From an uncultured Collinsella sp. (GTDB lineage Bacteria > Actinomycetota > Coriobacteriia > Coriobacteriales > Coriobacteriaceae), in contig CAADUO010000048.1 in assembly GCA_900752215.1 (NCBI GenBank), positions 1-20,134 of the forward strand: a DNA stretch of 20,134 bases, written 5' to 3'. Within the stretch, counting starts at the first letter, position 1; each line of letters begins with the position of its first letter. The notes under the pieces were generated by a model. It worked only from the letters and a program-made list of their open reading frames with translations. It ran no database searches and had not been told where the DNA came from. The position numbers and the translations under genes were made by a program. Positions 1 through 6,595 of this stretch are shown piece by piece.

Positions 1-12
1 CCTGCAGTTTGT

Positions 13-61
13 CTAAATCTGTAACAGGTAGAGACGATTTAGCCCGCTAGATGTTACAGAT
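13..61. repeat. Nested inverted repeats at left edge
   Basis: ATCTGTAACA (17-26) is perfectly repeated inverted as TGTTACAGAT (52-61). Overlapping it, CTAAATC (13-19) pairs with GATTTAG (36-42). The two hairpins cannot form together. The element lies just downstream of the DUF4867 gene. It has no T-run in either direction, so it looks more like an operator for a gene beyond the left edge, or an mRNA 3' structure, than a classic terminator. Confidence 0.4.
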
Positions 62-75
62 CGAGATGGAAGATT

Positions 76-720
76 CTAGTCGCAGGTGATGTCGAGATTT
101 TTGCCGATGAGGCCTACGTAGCCGCCCTCGGCAGCCTTGGGGCTGTCGGCATGGCAGAGAACCCACTTGTCGGCCTTCCAATAGCAGTAAGCGTCACCGG
201 CCGTGGGCATGTCGGCCGCAGCCTCGGGGCGCGGACCGTTGGTGCCGGCGGGCAGCGCCACCATCACCTGGAAGCCCCCATCGTCGACCATGCACGGCGT
301 GTAGTGAAGCGTGGTGTTGAAAACCTCGACAACCTTGCCCGCCGGCACGCGGAACGCCTTGACGCACGCGGTGTCGAGCTTACCGTCCTCGATCTCCCAG
401 CGATGCGCCACGAGCAGGATAAAATCGCGAGCACCCAGGTTGAACTCGCTCGCGCGGTGGTACTCCAGGCAGTTGAGGCGCGTGTTGTGGCCGTTGCCCC
501 AGCCGAGCTGGAAGGGACGGCCGCCAAACATGAGGAAGCCCAACTTATCGGCATCCTTGACGCTCTCGAGCTCGGGCGCGCTCGCCACGTATTTGCTGCC
601 CTCAGGGATGGGCGTGGAGGCAAGCGCCTCGAGCACGGGTGACGTAAGCTCGGACGAAACGTCATCCCAAACGTTGCCATAGGATTTGAACTCGGGATCG
701 TTGACAGAGTAGATATGCAT
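76..720 (-). CDS. DUF4867 family protein
   Basis: This 214-aa soluble protein has no signal peptide or membrane segment. From memory it resembles the DUF4867 family of Firmicutes and gut Actinobacteria: an N-terminal 'sugar-operon' style HIYSVNDPEFKSYG, a central LNCLEYHRASEFN block, then VEVFNTTLHYTPC and a VALPAGTN strand near the C-terminus, as expected of a cupin-like beta barrel. The biochemical activity is unknown. The family often sits with carbohydrate catabolic genes, and here it follows an isomerase/transketolase/kinase operon and luxS, so a role in handling a sugar or its isomer is inferred. The ATG at 720 is chosen because AGGAG ends 5 nt before it; a GTG six bases further upstream would overlap the Shine-Dalgarno. 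It is probably transcribed alone, since a terminator separates it from luxS and an operator-like palindrome lies just upstream. Confidence 0.8.
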   Translation of the reverse strand: MHIYSVNDPEFKSYGNVWDDVSSELTSPVLEALASTPIPEGSKYVASAPELESVKDADKLGFLMFGGRPFQLGWGNGHNTRLNCLEYHRASEFNLGARDFILLVAHRWEIEDGKLDTACVKAFRVPAGKVVEVFNTTLHYTPCMVDDGGFQVMVALPAGTNGPRPEAAADMPTAGDAYCYWKADKWVLCHADSPKAAEGGYVGLIGKNLDITCD

Positions 721-730
721 GTTCACTCCT

Positions 731-754
731 GTTCGTAAATGTGACTATACGAAC
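731..754 (-). promoter_or_regulatory. Operator-like palindrome and -10 before DUF4867 gene
   Basis: GTTCGTA (731-737) and TACGAAC (748-754) are perfect inverted 7-mers 10 nt apart, placed directly upstream of the DUF4867 ribosome binding site. Read leftward, a TATAGT -10-like hexamer (744-749) lies inside the palindrome, so a bound repressor would cover the promoter. No good -35 is visible. The half-site differs from the TAAACAG-type sites of the LacI locus, which suggests another regulator. Confidence 0.45.
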
Positions 755-804
755 ATTCTAGAACAAACATGAGCGATTTTGAACGCTCGTCCCGACCAAT
801 CAAC

Positions 805-835
805 AAAAAGGCGCCCCCGCATAAGCGAAGGCGCC
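805..835 (-). terminator. Intrinsic terminator of luxS
   Basis: On the minus strand an 11-bp stem (GGCGCCTTCGC with GCGGGGGCGCC, two G-T pairs) closes on a TTAT loop and is followed by TTTTTG. It lies about 30 nt past the luxS stop codon. Confidence 0.85.
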
Positions 836-864
836 CAATGCGCTCGTTTTGGGCGATAAAGCTC

Positions 865-1353
865 TTACGCCTGCTGATAGTGCAGGTGCTTCTCGTCGAT
901 ATCGGCCAGGTCGCGGTCGAGGTAACGGCGTGCGAGCCAGTTGGCCATGGGGAGGTTCTGGTCCAGGTAGTTACCGCACTCCTCGGGAGCGGCACCGGGG
1001 ACATCGCCCTCGAAGCCGGCGACAAACTCAAACAGCTCGCGGACGAGCGGCAAGATCTTCTCGCTCGTCAGCTCGCCAAAGACAACCAGGTAAAAGCCCG
1101 TGCGGCAGCCCATGGGGCCAAAGTAGACAATGCGGCTCGACCACTCGACATGATTGCGAAGGAACGTCGCGCCCAGGTGCTCGATGGTGTGGCACTCGGC
1201 CGTGTTCATGACCGGCTCCTTATTGGGTGTGGTCAGGCGCAGGTCAAAGGTGGTGACGGCGGCGCCGGTCGCCGGATCGCGGTCGATGCGGCTCACATAC
1301 ACGCCGGGCTCAAGCAGCAGATGGTCAACGGAAAAACTCGCGATGCGCTCCAT
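865..1353 (-). CDS. luxS: S-ribosylhomocysteine lyase LuxS
   Basis: LuxS cleaves S-ribosylhomocysteine to homocysteine and DPD, the precursor of autoinducer-2, in the cytosolic activated-methyl cycle. At 162 aa it is full length for the family. The metal-site motif HTIEH supplies His55 and His59, and Cys126 (in PEECGN) is the third ligand. The catalytic cysteine is Cys83 in PMGCRTGFYL. The N-terminal SFSVDHLLLEPGVYVSR is also typical. The start is supported by AGAGGA six bases upstream of the ATG. No methyl-cycle genes (pfs, metK, metE/H) are adjacent; luxS stands between a sugar operon and the DUF4867 gene, with its own terminator and a repeat-rich upstream region. Confidence 0.97.
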   Translation of the reverse strand: MERIASFSVDHLLLEPGVYVSRIDRDPATGAAVTTFDLRLTTPNKEPVMNTAECHTIEHLGATFLRNHVEWSSRIVYFGPMGCRTGFYLVVFGELTSEKILPLVRELFEFVAGFEGDVPGAAPEECGNYLDQNLPMANWLARRYLDRDLADIDEKHLHYQQA

Positions 1354-1374
1354 GGCAGATCCTCTCGGTAGTCA

Positions 1375-1449
1375 ATTTGGGACGGGGCTCTTTTAGCTGG
1401 TTCGAATGGTCGCACCAATCATACCAGTCAAAAGAGCCCCGTCCCAAAT
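1375..1449. repeat. 20-bp perfect inverted repeat upstream of luxS
   Basis: The arms 1375-1394 and 1430-1449 (core TTTGGGACGGGGCTCTTTT) are perfectly complementary around a 35-nt loop. The loop contains further complementary pieces (CTGGT/ACCAG, TGGT/ACCA), so the whole unit folds as one long hairpin. Read leftward, the loop carries TATGAT (1418-1423), 18 nt from TTGGGA in the right arm, a possible luxS promoter. It may be a copy of a dispersed genomic repeat or a bidirectional terminator. Confidence 0.6.
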
Positions 1450-1456
1450 AAGCTAC

Positions 1457-1495
1457 CTGGGACGGGGATCGATGAGTTTTTAATCCCCGCCCCAG
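1457..1495. repeat. Inverted repeat after the FGGY kinase gene, possible terminator
   Basis: CTGGGACGGGGAT (1457-1469) pairs with ATCCCCGCCCCAG (1483-1495) in a 13-bp stem with one G-T pair, starting about 10 nt beyond the kinase stop codon. In the leftward direction the following sequence is only GTAGCTTATTT, so termination is plausible but not textbook. Its left arm can instead pair with CCCCGTCCCA at 1437-1446. Confidence 0.5.
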
Positions 1496-1505
1496 AAAAA
1501 TCATG

Positions 1506-2996
1506 CTAGGCAGTGTACGAGATGGTGGCGGCTACGGCGTGGCGCCAGCCGGCGATCTTTTTGGCGCGCTCGTCGGCGGGCATCACGGGCTCCACGATGC
1601 CGCGGGCGCCGTAGACGTCGACAACATCGCGCGTGTACATGCCCAGCGCAATGCCGCAGGCCCAGGCCGCACCCAGGCCGCTCATCTCGTCGTTGCTCGC
1701 GATGCGGATGGGCGAGCCAACCAAGTCGCTCTCAAACTGCATCAGGTACGCATCGCGCGTGGGACCGCCGTCAACGCGAAGCTCTGCCAGCGTTGCACCC
1801 GAATCCTCGACCATCGCATCGATCACGTCAAAGATCTGATAGGCGATCGACTCATCGGCAGCCTTCACGAACTCCGCGCGACCCGTGGTGCGCGTCATGC
1901 CAAAGACGCAGCCCTCGGCGTCACTCGCCCAGTGCGGCGCGCCCAAACCGGTAAACGCCGGCACAAAGTAGACGCGGCTCGCCGGATTGGCGGCGTAGCA
2001 CAAGTCGGTGACTTCCTCGGGATTATTAATGAGCTCCAGGTCGTCGCGCAGCCACGTCTTGACGGCGCCGGCATAGCTCACGTTGCCCTCGAGCACGTAC
2101 TCGGTCGCGCCGTCCATGCGCCATGCGAGCGAGCTCGAAAGCCCGTGCGAGCTGACAACGAACTCGTTGCCGACGTTCATCATGACCGAGCTGCCGGTGC
2201 CATAGGTCGCCTTGGCCATGCCGCGACTATGGCAGCCCTGGGCAAACAAGGCCGCGTGGCTGTCGCCGAGCACGCCGTGAATGGGCACGGGCGCCGGCAA
2301 AAAGCCACCCAGATCCGTCATGCCGAACAGGCCATCGGAATCGGTCACCTGCGGCAGGCAGGCCACGTCGACGCCAAAGGCCTCGCACACCGGCTCGCTC
2401 CAGCAGCCACGGCGCAGGTCAAAGAGCTGCGTGCGGCTAGCATTGGACCAGTCGCAGCGAAACTCCGCGCCGCCCGTGAGCGTCCAAACCGCCCAGGCAT
2501 CGATGGTGCCCAGGCACAGCTCGCCTGCCGCTGCGGCCTCGGTAGCAGCGCGAACGTTCGCGAGGATCCAGGCCATCTTGCCCGCCGGGTAGTAGGGCGA
2601 GAGCACCAGACCCGTCGTGTCACGCACCAGCTCGGCCACACCCTCGCGCGCGGCCAGCTTGTCGCACAGCTCGCGGGCGCGGGCGCACTGCCACACCACG
2701 GCGTCGCACAGCGGCTCGCCCGTCGCGCGGTTCCAGGCAACGGTGGTTTCGCGCTGGTTGGAGATGCCGATGCCGGCGACGTCGGCCGGATCGACCCCGG
2801 TCTCCTCCACCACGGCACGCGCCACGGCCAGAACATTGGCGGCAATCTCGGCCGGATCATGGCTCACCCAACCGGCCTCGTTGACAATCTGGCGATGCGA
2901 GCGATCGGCACGATGAATCAGATGGCCGCCCTCGTCTACCAGCAGCGCCTTGGTGCCCTGCGTGGATTGATCAATTCCGATGATGTATTTGCTCAT
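1506..2996 (-). CDS. FGGY-family carbohydrate kinase, glycerol-kinase-like
   Basis: This cytosolic ATP-dependent sugar/polyol kinase is 496 aa from the ATG at 2996, the usual FGGY length. The N-terminal FGGY half shows the phosphate-binding GIDQSTQGTKALL, SNQRETTVAWNR (Arg82-Glu83, the GlpK substrate pair) and GTIDAWAVWTLTGG. The C-terminal half shows GDSHAALF, ATYGTGSSVMMN, FTGLGAPHW and DGGPTRDAYLMQ. Overall it resembles glycerol kinase, but the GlpK substrate motif GDQQ reads GDSH (Asp245-Ser246-His247) and WQDTRT reads WQCARA, so glycerol may not be the substrate. It lies 171 nt after the transketolase C-half with no terminator between, so it is probably the last gene of that operon; a ketose made by the isomerase is a likely substrate. 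The start is chosen because GGGAG lies 5 nt upstream; in-frame ATGs at 3020 and 3008 are less well placed. Confidence 0.85.
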   Translation of the reverse strand: MSKYIIGIDQSTQGTKALLVDEGGHLIHRADRSHRQIVNEAGWVSHDPAEIAANVLAVARAVVEETGVDPADVAGIGISNQRETTVAWNRATGEPLCDAVVWQCARARELCDKLAAREGVAELVRDTTGLVLSPYYPAGKMAWILANVRAATEAAAAGELCLGTIDAWAVWTLTGGAEFRCDWSNASRTQLFDLRRGCWSEPVCEAFGVDVACLPQVTDSDGLFGMTDLGGFLPAPVPIHGVLGDSHAALFAQGCHSRGMAKATYGTGSSVMMNVGNEFVVSSHGLSSSLAWRMDGATEYVLEGNVSYAGAVKTWLRDDLELINNPEEVTDLCYAANPASRVYFVPAFTGLGAPHWASDAEGCVFGMTRTTGRAEFVKAADESIAYQIFDVIDAMVEDSGATLAELRVDGGPTRDAYLMQFESDLVGSPIRIASNDEMSGLGAAWACGIALGMYTRDVVDVYGARGIVEPVMPADERAKKIAGWRHAVAATISYTA

Positions 2997-3167
2997 GTAC
3001 TCTCCCATTCCTTCCGTCAAATCGAAGACGACCTGACGGACAAGGAGCGAGCGGCCGTCAAGTGCCGCAGATTGCCGTGAAAGAGGAGCGCCGCGTACTC
3101 TGTGTACGCAAGCGACGGTTTGAACGGCAAGGTGCGGTGCTTGGCGGCCGCGCAGCGTCTGTTTCTA

Positions 3168-4106
3168 CTAGTTGCCGAGGAACTCGGCAACGGTCTTGGC
3201 GATTCCGGCACCCGTCAGACCGTAGTGTGCAAAGACCTCGGGGCTCGTGCCGGTGATGACCGGCGCGTCGGGCAGGGAGAGGCACTTGACCGGACGCGGG
3301 CAATGCTCGCCCACCACCTGCGCGACCATAGAGCCCAAGCCGCCGAAGGGACTGTGCTCCTCGACCGTCACGACGGCGCGCGTGGCACCGGCAGCCTCAA
3401 TCACGGCCTCGGCGTCAAGCGGCTTGACGCAATACATGTCGAGCACCGTTGCCGAGATGCCCTGCTCGGCCAGCAGGTCGGCAGCGTCCACGGCATGGCG
3501 GACCATCTCGCCGGTGGCGACGAGCGTCACATCGGTGCCGCGGCGCACCCAGGTGGCGCGATCCATCTGGAACGGGCACTCGTCCTCGGTGTACACGTCC
3601 TCGACCGGGTTGCGGCCCACGCGGATGTAGGCCGGCTTGTTGTCGGCGACCAGGGCGCGCACGAGCTCGGCGGTCTGGAAGCGGTCGCTCGGCAGATACA
3701 CGCGCATGTTGGGAATCGCGCTCATGGCGGCGATATCCTGCGCGGAGTGGTGGCTCATGCCCAAGGCGCCGTAGGACACGCCGCCCGAGATGCCGATGAG
3801 CTTGACATTGGTGTTGGAGTACGAGACGTCGACCTTGCACTGCTCATACGAGCGCGTGGTCACAAAGGACGCCGGCGAGGCGGCCCAAGCCTTCTTGCCG
3901 CACGAAGCCATGCCGGCGGCGATGCTCACCAGGTCCTGCTCGGCGATGCCGACCTCGACGGACTGCTGGGGATACTGATCAAAGAACGGCGTGAGCGATG
4001 CGGAGCCGCGGGAGTCGGAGCACAGGACGACGATGTCCTTATCGGTCTTCGCGGCCTCGAGCAGCGTGTCGCAGATAACCTTTCGATTGGCGATCTTGTT
4101 AGCCAT
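3168..4106 (-). CDS. Transketolase, C-terminal subunit
   Basis: This 312-aa protein carries the pyrimidine-binding and C-terminal domains of transketolase, which normally lie in one ~650-aa chain. The catalytic glutamate that activates thiamine diphosphate is Glu56 in VEVGIAEQDL; typical neighbours are SYGALGMSHHSAQDIAAM and PVITGTSPEVFAHYGL near the end. With the N-terminal subunit it would form an enzyme moving two-carbon ketol groups between sugar phosphates. Its ATG overlaps the stop of the N-terminal subunit by 8 nt and has AAGGAGG six bases upstream, indicating translational coupling and equimolar synthesis. The split form is common in bacteria and archaea and is not a frameshift. Confidence 0.94.
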   Translation of the reverse strand: MANKIANRKVICDTLLEAAKTDKDIVVLCSDSRGSASLTPFFDQYPQQSVEVGIAEQDLVSIAAGMASCGKKAWAASPASFVTTRSYEQCKVDVSYSNTNVKLIGISGGVSYGALGMSHHSAQDIAAMSAIPNMRVYLPSDRFQTAELVRALVADNKPAYIRVGRNPVEDVYTEDECPFQMDRATWVRRGTDVTLVATGEMVRHAVDAADLLAEQGISATVLDMYCVKPLDAEAVIEAAGATRAVVTVEEHSPFGGLGSMVAQVVGEHCPRPVKCLSLPDAPVITGTSPEVFAHYGLTGAGIAKTVAEFLGN

Positions 4107-4935
4107 TGATGGCCTCCTTATGGGCAGCGAAATCGGCGATGATCTGGGCATATTCCTCATCGTTGGGCAGGTGATGATGCCAGGCGGCCTTGTCCTCCAT
4201 AACGGGCGAGCCATAGCCCTTCACCGTGTTGAGGATGATGACCGTGGGCTTACCCTTGGTCTCGGCGGCCAGCGTCAGCGCGGCGTCGATGGCCTGGACG
4301 TCGTTGCCCGGAATGGACAGCACGTTCCAACCGAAGGCGGCCCAGCGCTCCTCCTGCGAATCCTGCTTCATGACGTCCTCGGTGCTACCGCTGATCTGCA
4401 GGCGGTTGCGGTCCACGAGCGCGCACAGGTTATCGAGCTGGTAGTTGCCGCCGCTCATGGCGCCCTCCCAGACCGAGCCCTCGGCAAGCTCGCCGTCGCC
4501 CATGATGGTATAGACGCGGTAGTCGCGGCCGTCCATCTTGCCGGCAAGCGCCATGCCCACGGCCACGGGCAGACCGTGACCCAGCGAGCCCGAGTTCATC
4601 TCGATGCCCTTGAGCTTGTTGTTGGGGTGACCGATGTAGGGGCTGCCGAACTTGGAGAAGCGGGCCTTGACGTCATCGAGATCCAGATAGCCCTCGTGGC
4701 AGAGCACCGCATAGTAGGCCTCCATTGCGTGGCCCTTGGAGAGCACGAAGCGATCGCGGTTGGGATCGTCGACGGTCTCGGGCGAAATGTTGAGATGGTT
4801 GGCGTAGAGGGTCGTGAGGGCATCGATCACCGACATGTCGCCGCCGATATGGCCGCCGGCGCCAGCCATGATGATATCGACGCAATCGCGGCGAAGGTCC
4901 CAACGCAGGGATTCAAGCTCTTCGATAGTTGCCAT
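4099..4935 (-). CDS. Transketolase, N-terminal (thiamine diphosphate-binding) subunit
   Basis: This 278-aa subunit binds the diphosphate end of thiamine diphosphate. It shows the metal-binding motif GDGELAEGSVWEG (Asp147) with Asn177 in DRNRLQISG, the cofactor/substrate histidines in AGGHIGG (His29) and SKGHAMEAYYA (His69), and GSLGHGLPVAVG (His120). The ATG at 4935 lies two bases after the stop of the isomerase-like gene and has GAGGAGAG upstream, so translation is coupled to that gene; the downstream C-terminal subunit overlaps its stop. A transketolase dedicated to a sugar operon suggests that the pathway product enters the pentose phosphate pool, or is itself split by ketol transfer. Confidence 0.94.
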   Translation of the reverse strand: MATIEELESLRWDLRRDCVDIIMAGAGGHIGGDMSVIDALTTLYANHLNISPETVDDPNRDRFVLSKGHAMEAYYAVLCHEGYLDLDDVKARFSKFGSPYIGHPNNKLKGIEMNSGSLGHGLPVAVGMALAGKMDGRDYRVYTIMGDGELAEGSVWEGAMSGGNYQLDNLCALVDRNRLQISGSTEDVMKQDSQEERWAAFGWNVLSIPGNDVQAIDAALTLAAETKGKPTVIILNTVKGYGSPVMEDKAAWHHHLPNDEEYAQIIADFAAHKEAING

Positions 4936-4937
4936 TT

Positions 4938-6338
4938 CTACTCTCCTCGCAGGTAGGCTTTGACGTCTTCTTCGATGGGGTCGTACAGGTCGGGGGCAAT
5001 GCCGATGTACTTGCACGCCTCGTAGAGCACCGGCACCACGTTGGCGTGAATGGCGACGCAGTGGTGGATGTAGGGACCCTCGACGATCTTGGCCTCGAGG
5101 CGCTTGAGGTTGTCGACCTCGACCCACAGGTAGGTGCCCATGCCGGCCGGGCCGTCGATGCCGCGGGCATTGCCCAGCAGCAGCGAGTACTCGCCGTTGT
5201 CGCCGTCAAAGCGGGCAAGGGTGAGGTCGCCGTGCTTGGCCTCGGCCGTCAGCGCGCCGGGGTGATCGAACGCCAGTGGGTAGGTGAGCTTGGGCTTGAC
5301 GGCCGCACAGCTGCAAGGCCAGGGGCCACAGTGCTGCAGCAGCTCGCCGTTCTCGTTGTCGGGATGACGCACGGTCCAGTCGGCGAACATGCCGCGGTGA
5401 CGGCCCAGGTCGGCGGCCTCGACCATCAGCGCGGTGATGGCGCCGTGGATATCGGTCTCGCATACGATAGGAATGCCCATCTCGTTGAGGATGGCGTTGG
5501 CAGCACAGGGCATAATGCCCAGCTCGTCCTGCAGAGCGTTCCAGCACTGAATGGCACCGGCGTTGCAGCCGTACTTCTCGACCAGGCACTTCATGGCGAT
5601 GGCAAGACCGGCGACCGCGGGAACCTTGTCCTCGGGGATGCAGATCTCAAAGCTGTCGTTGATGTGGGCAAGCATGGCGGCCATGGCCTGCTCGTCGGCC
5701 TGGGCGTCGCGCACAGCCTGGACAAGTTCGGTCATGGGGATAGGCGAAAGCTGGATGTTGAACTTCTCGAGCAGCTCACCCTCGTTGCACATGGTCGACC
5801 AGAAGTCGAACGGACGGGTGGCCATCTGCAGGATGCGGGTGTGCTTGAAGGTCTTGACCACGTTGCAAACGGCCAAAAAGTCCCAAACGCCGCGCTCGAA
5901 CTCGGGATCGGTCAGGCGGCAGTTGGTCATGTAGGTGAAGGGAACCTGGAAGCGGCGCAGGACCTTGCCGGTGGCGAACAGGCCGCACTGGCTATCGCGC
6001 AGGCGTGTGCCGTCGGGCTCGGGGCGCTCGTCGCGCGGACCCCACAGCAGTACGGGTAGACCGAGCTCGCGGGCAAGGCGAGCGCAAACGTACTCGGTGC
6101 CAAAGTTGGCGTGGCACAGCATAATGCCATCGACGCCCTCGGCGCGGAACTTCTTCACGATAGGCTCGATATGGCTGTCGTCAAACAGCAGGCCCTCGTC
6201 ATTGATGTCGTCGATATCCACGATGTCGACGCCGATCTCGCGCAGGCGATCAGCCGTCAGGCCGCGATACTTGATTGCGTCCGGCGCGCTAAAGATACTG
6301 CGGCGCGTGGGCACAAAGCCGAGCTTGATCTTGTCCAT
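4938..6338 (-). CDS. L-fucose/L-arabinose isomerase family protein
   Basis: This 466-aa cytosolic protein is of the fucose/arabinose isomerase superfamily, whose members convert aldoses to ketoses with a divalent metal. It opens with KIKLGFVPTRR and has the Rossmann-like LCHANFGTEYVCARLARELGLPVLLWGPRDERP. Candidate metal ligands are Glu272 (LQDELGIMP), Glu294 and Asp296 (PIVCETDIHGA), and a C-terminal histidine in YIHHCVAIHA (425-431). It is shorter than FucI (about 590 aa) and closer to AraA in length. It is the first gene of the operon, with GGGGAGGA five bases before the ATG and LacI-type sites further upstream. The substrate cannot be told from sequence: D-arabinose, L-fucose, L-arabinose or a modified sugar are possible. 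A sulfoquinovose isomerase is a weaker alternative, since the neighbouring kinase does not fit that pathway. Confidence 0.85.
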   Translation of the reverse strand: MDKIKLGFVPTRRSIFSAPDAIKYRGLTADRLREIGVDIVDIDDINDEGLLFDDSHIEPIVKKFRAEGVDGIMLCHANFGTEYVCARLARELGLPVLLWGPRDERPEPDGTRLRDSQCGLFATGKVLRRFQVPFTYMTNCRLTDPEFERGVWDFLAVCNVVKTFKHTRILQMATRPFDFWSTMCNEGELLEKFNIQLSPIPMTELVQAVRDAQADEQAMAAMLAHINDSFEICIPEDKVPAVAGLAIAMKCLVEKYGCNAGAIQCWNALQDELGIMPCAANAILNEMGIPIVCETDIHGAITALMVEAADLGRHRGMFADWTVRHPDNENGELLQHCGPWPCSCAAVKPKLTYPLAFDHPGALTAEAKHGDLTLARFDGDNGEYSLLLGNARGIDGPAGMGTYLWVEVDNLKRLEAKIVEGPYIHHCVAIHANVVPVLYEACKYIGIAPDLYDPIEEDVKAYLRGE

Positions 6339-6360
6339 GTACGTCCTCCCCTAATCACAT

Positions 6361-6484
6361 GTTCAGTAAACAGACGCATGTTTCGTTTTGTTCTGTTTAC
6401 TAAATGTTTTACTCTACTGTTTAGAAGTTTAACGCGAAATACCCGTAGACGGTAGAGAAATCAGCCTAAACGGTATGTAAACAA
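6361..6484 (-). promoter_or_regulatory. Cluster of LacI-type operator half-sites before the isomerase operon
   Basis: AGTAAACAGA (6365-6374) and its exact inverse TCTGTTTACT (6392-6401) are 17 nt apart. TACTGTTTAG lies at 6415-6424, CTAAACGGTA at 6466-6475 and GTAAACAAAC at 6477-6486. The same TAAACAG core appears before the lacI gene. The sites fill the 5' region of the operon and are probably bound by the adjacent LacI-family regulator. The exact promoter hexamers are not clear. Confidence 0.6.
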
Positions 6485-6504
6485 ACTGAACATACAAGGG
6501 CATC

Positions 6505-6529
6505 AAAAAGAGGGCCCAAAGGACCCTCT
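6505..6529 (-). terminator. Intrinsic terminator of the lacI-family gene
   Basis: In the leftward direction AGAGGGTCC pairs with GGGCCCTCT (9 bp, one T-G pair) around a TTT loop and is followed by TTTTTG. It separates the regulator gene from the isomerase operon, which must therefore have its own promoter. Confidence 0.88.
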
Positions 6530-6595
6530 CTTAGTAGCGTTATGTATGGCTGCCTTAGCGAGCTTTGCCTCCCTACGGCCCAGCGTTGCCTTTGC

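Noticed and set aside
1503..3080. Long rightward open frame (525 codons) opposite the FGGY kinase gene
   Set aside because: It is the complement of a clear kinase gene; the protein is rich in Arg/His/Ala with no family features, as expected for a shadow frame in GC-rich DNA.
3040..3167. Terminator or promoter between the transketolase C-half and the kinase gene
   Set aside because: Short stems such as GCGTAC/GTACGC are present, but no T-run and no convincing -35/-10 pair, so co-transcription is the simpler reading.
4929..6059. Rightward open frame of 376 codons opposite the isomerase-like gene
   Set aside because: Shadow of the isomerase gene, which has coherent motifs, a ribosome binding site and tight operon spacing.
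4938..6338. Sulfoglycolytic (sulfo-transketolase) operon
   Set aside because: Isomerase plus split transketolase fits, but there is no sulfolactaldehyde reductase, sulfo-sugar exporter or sulfoquinovosidase, and an FGGY kinase has no role there. Kept only as an alternative.
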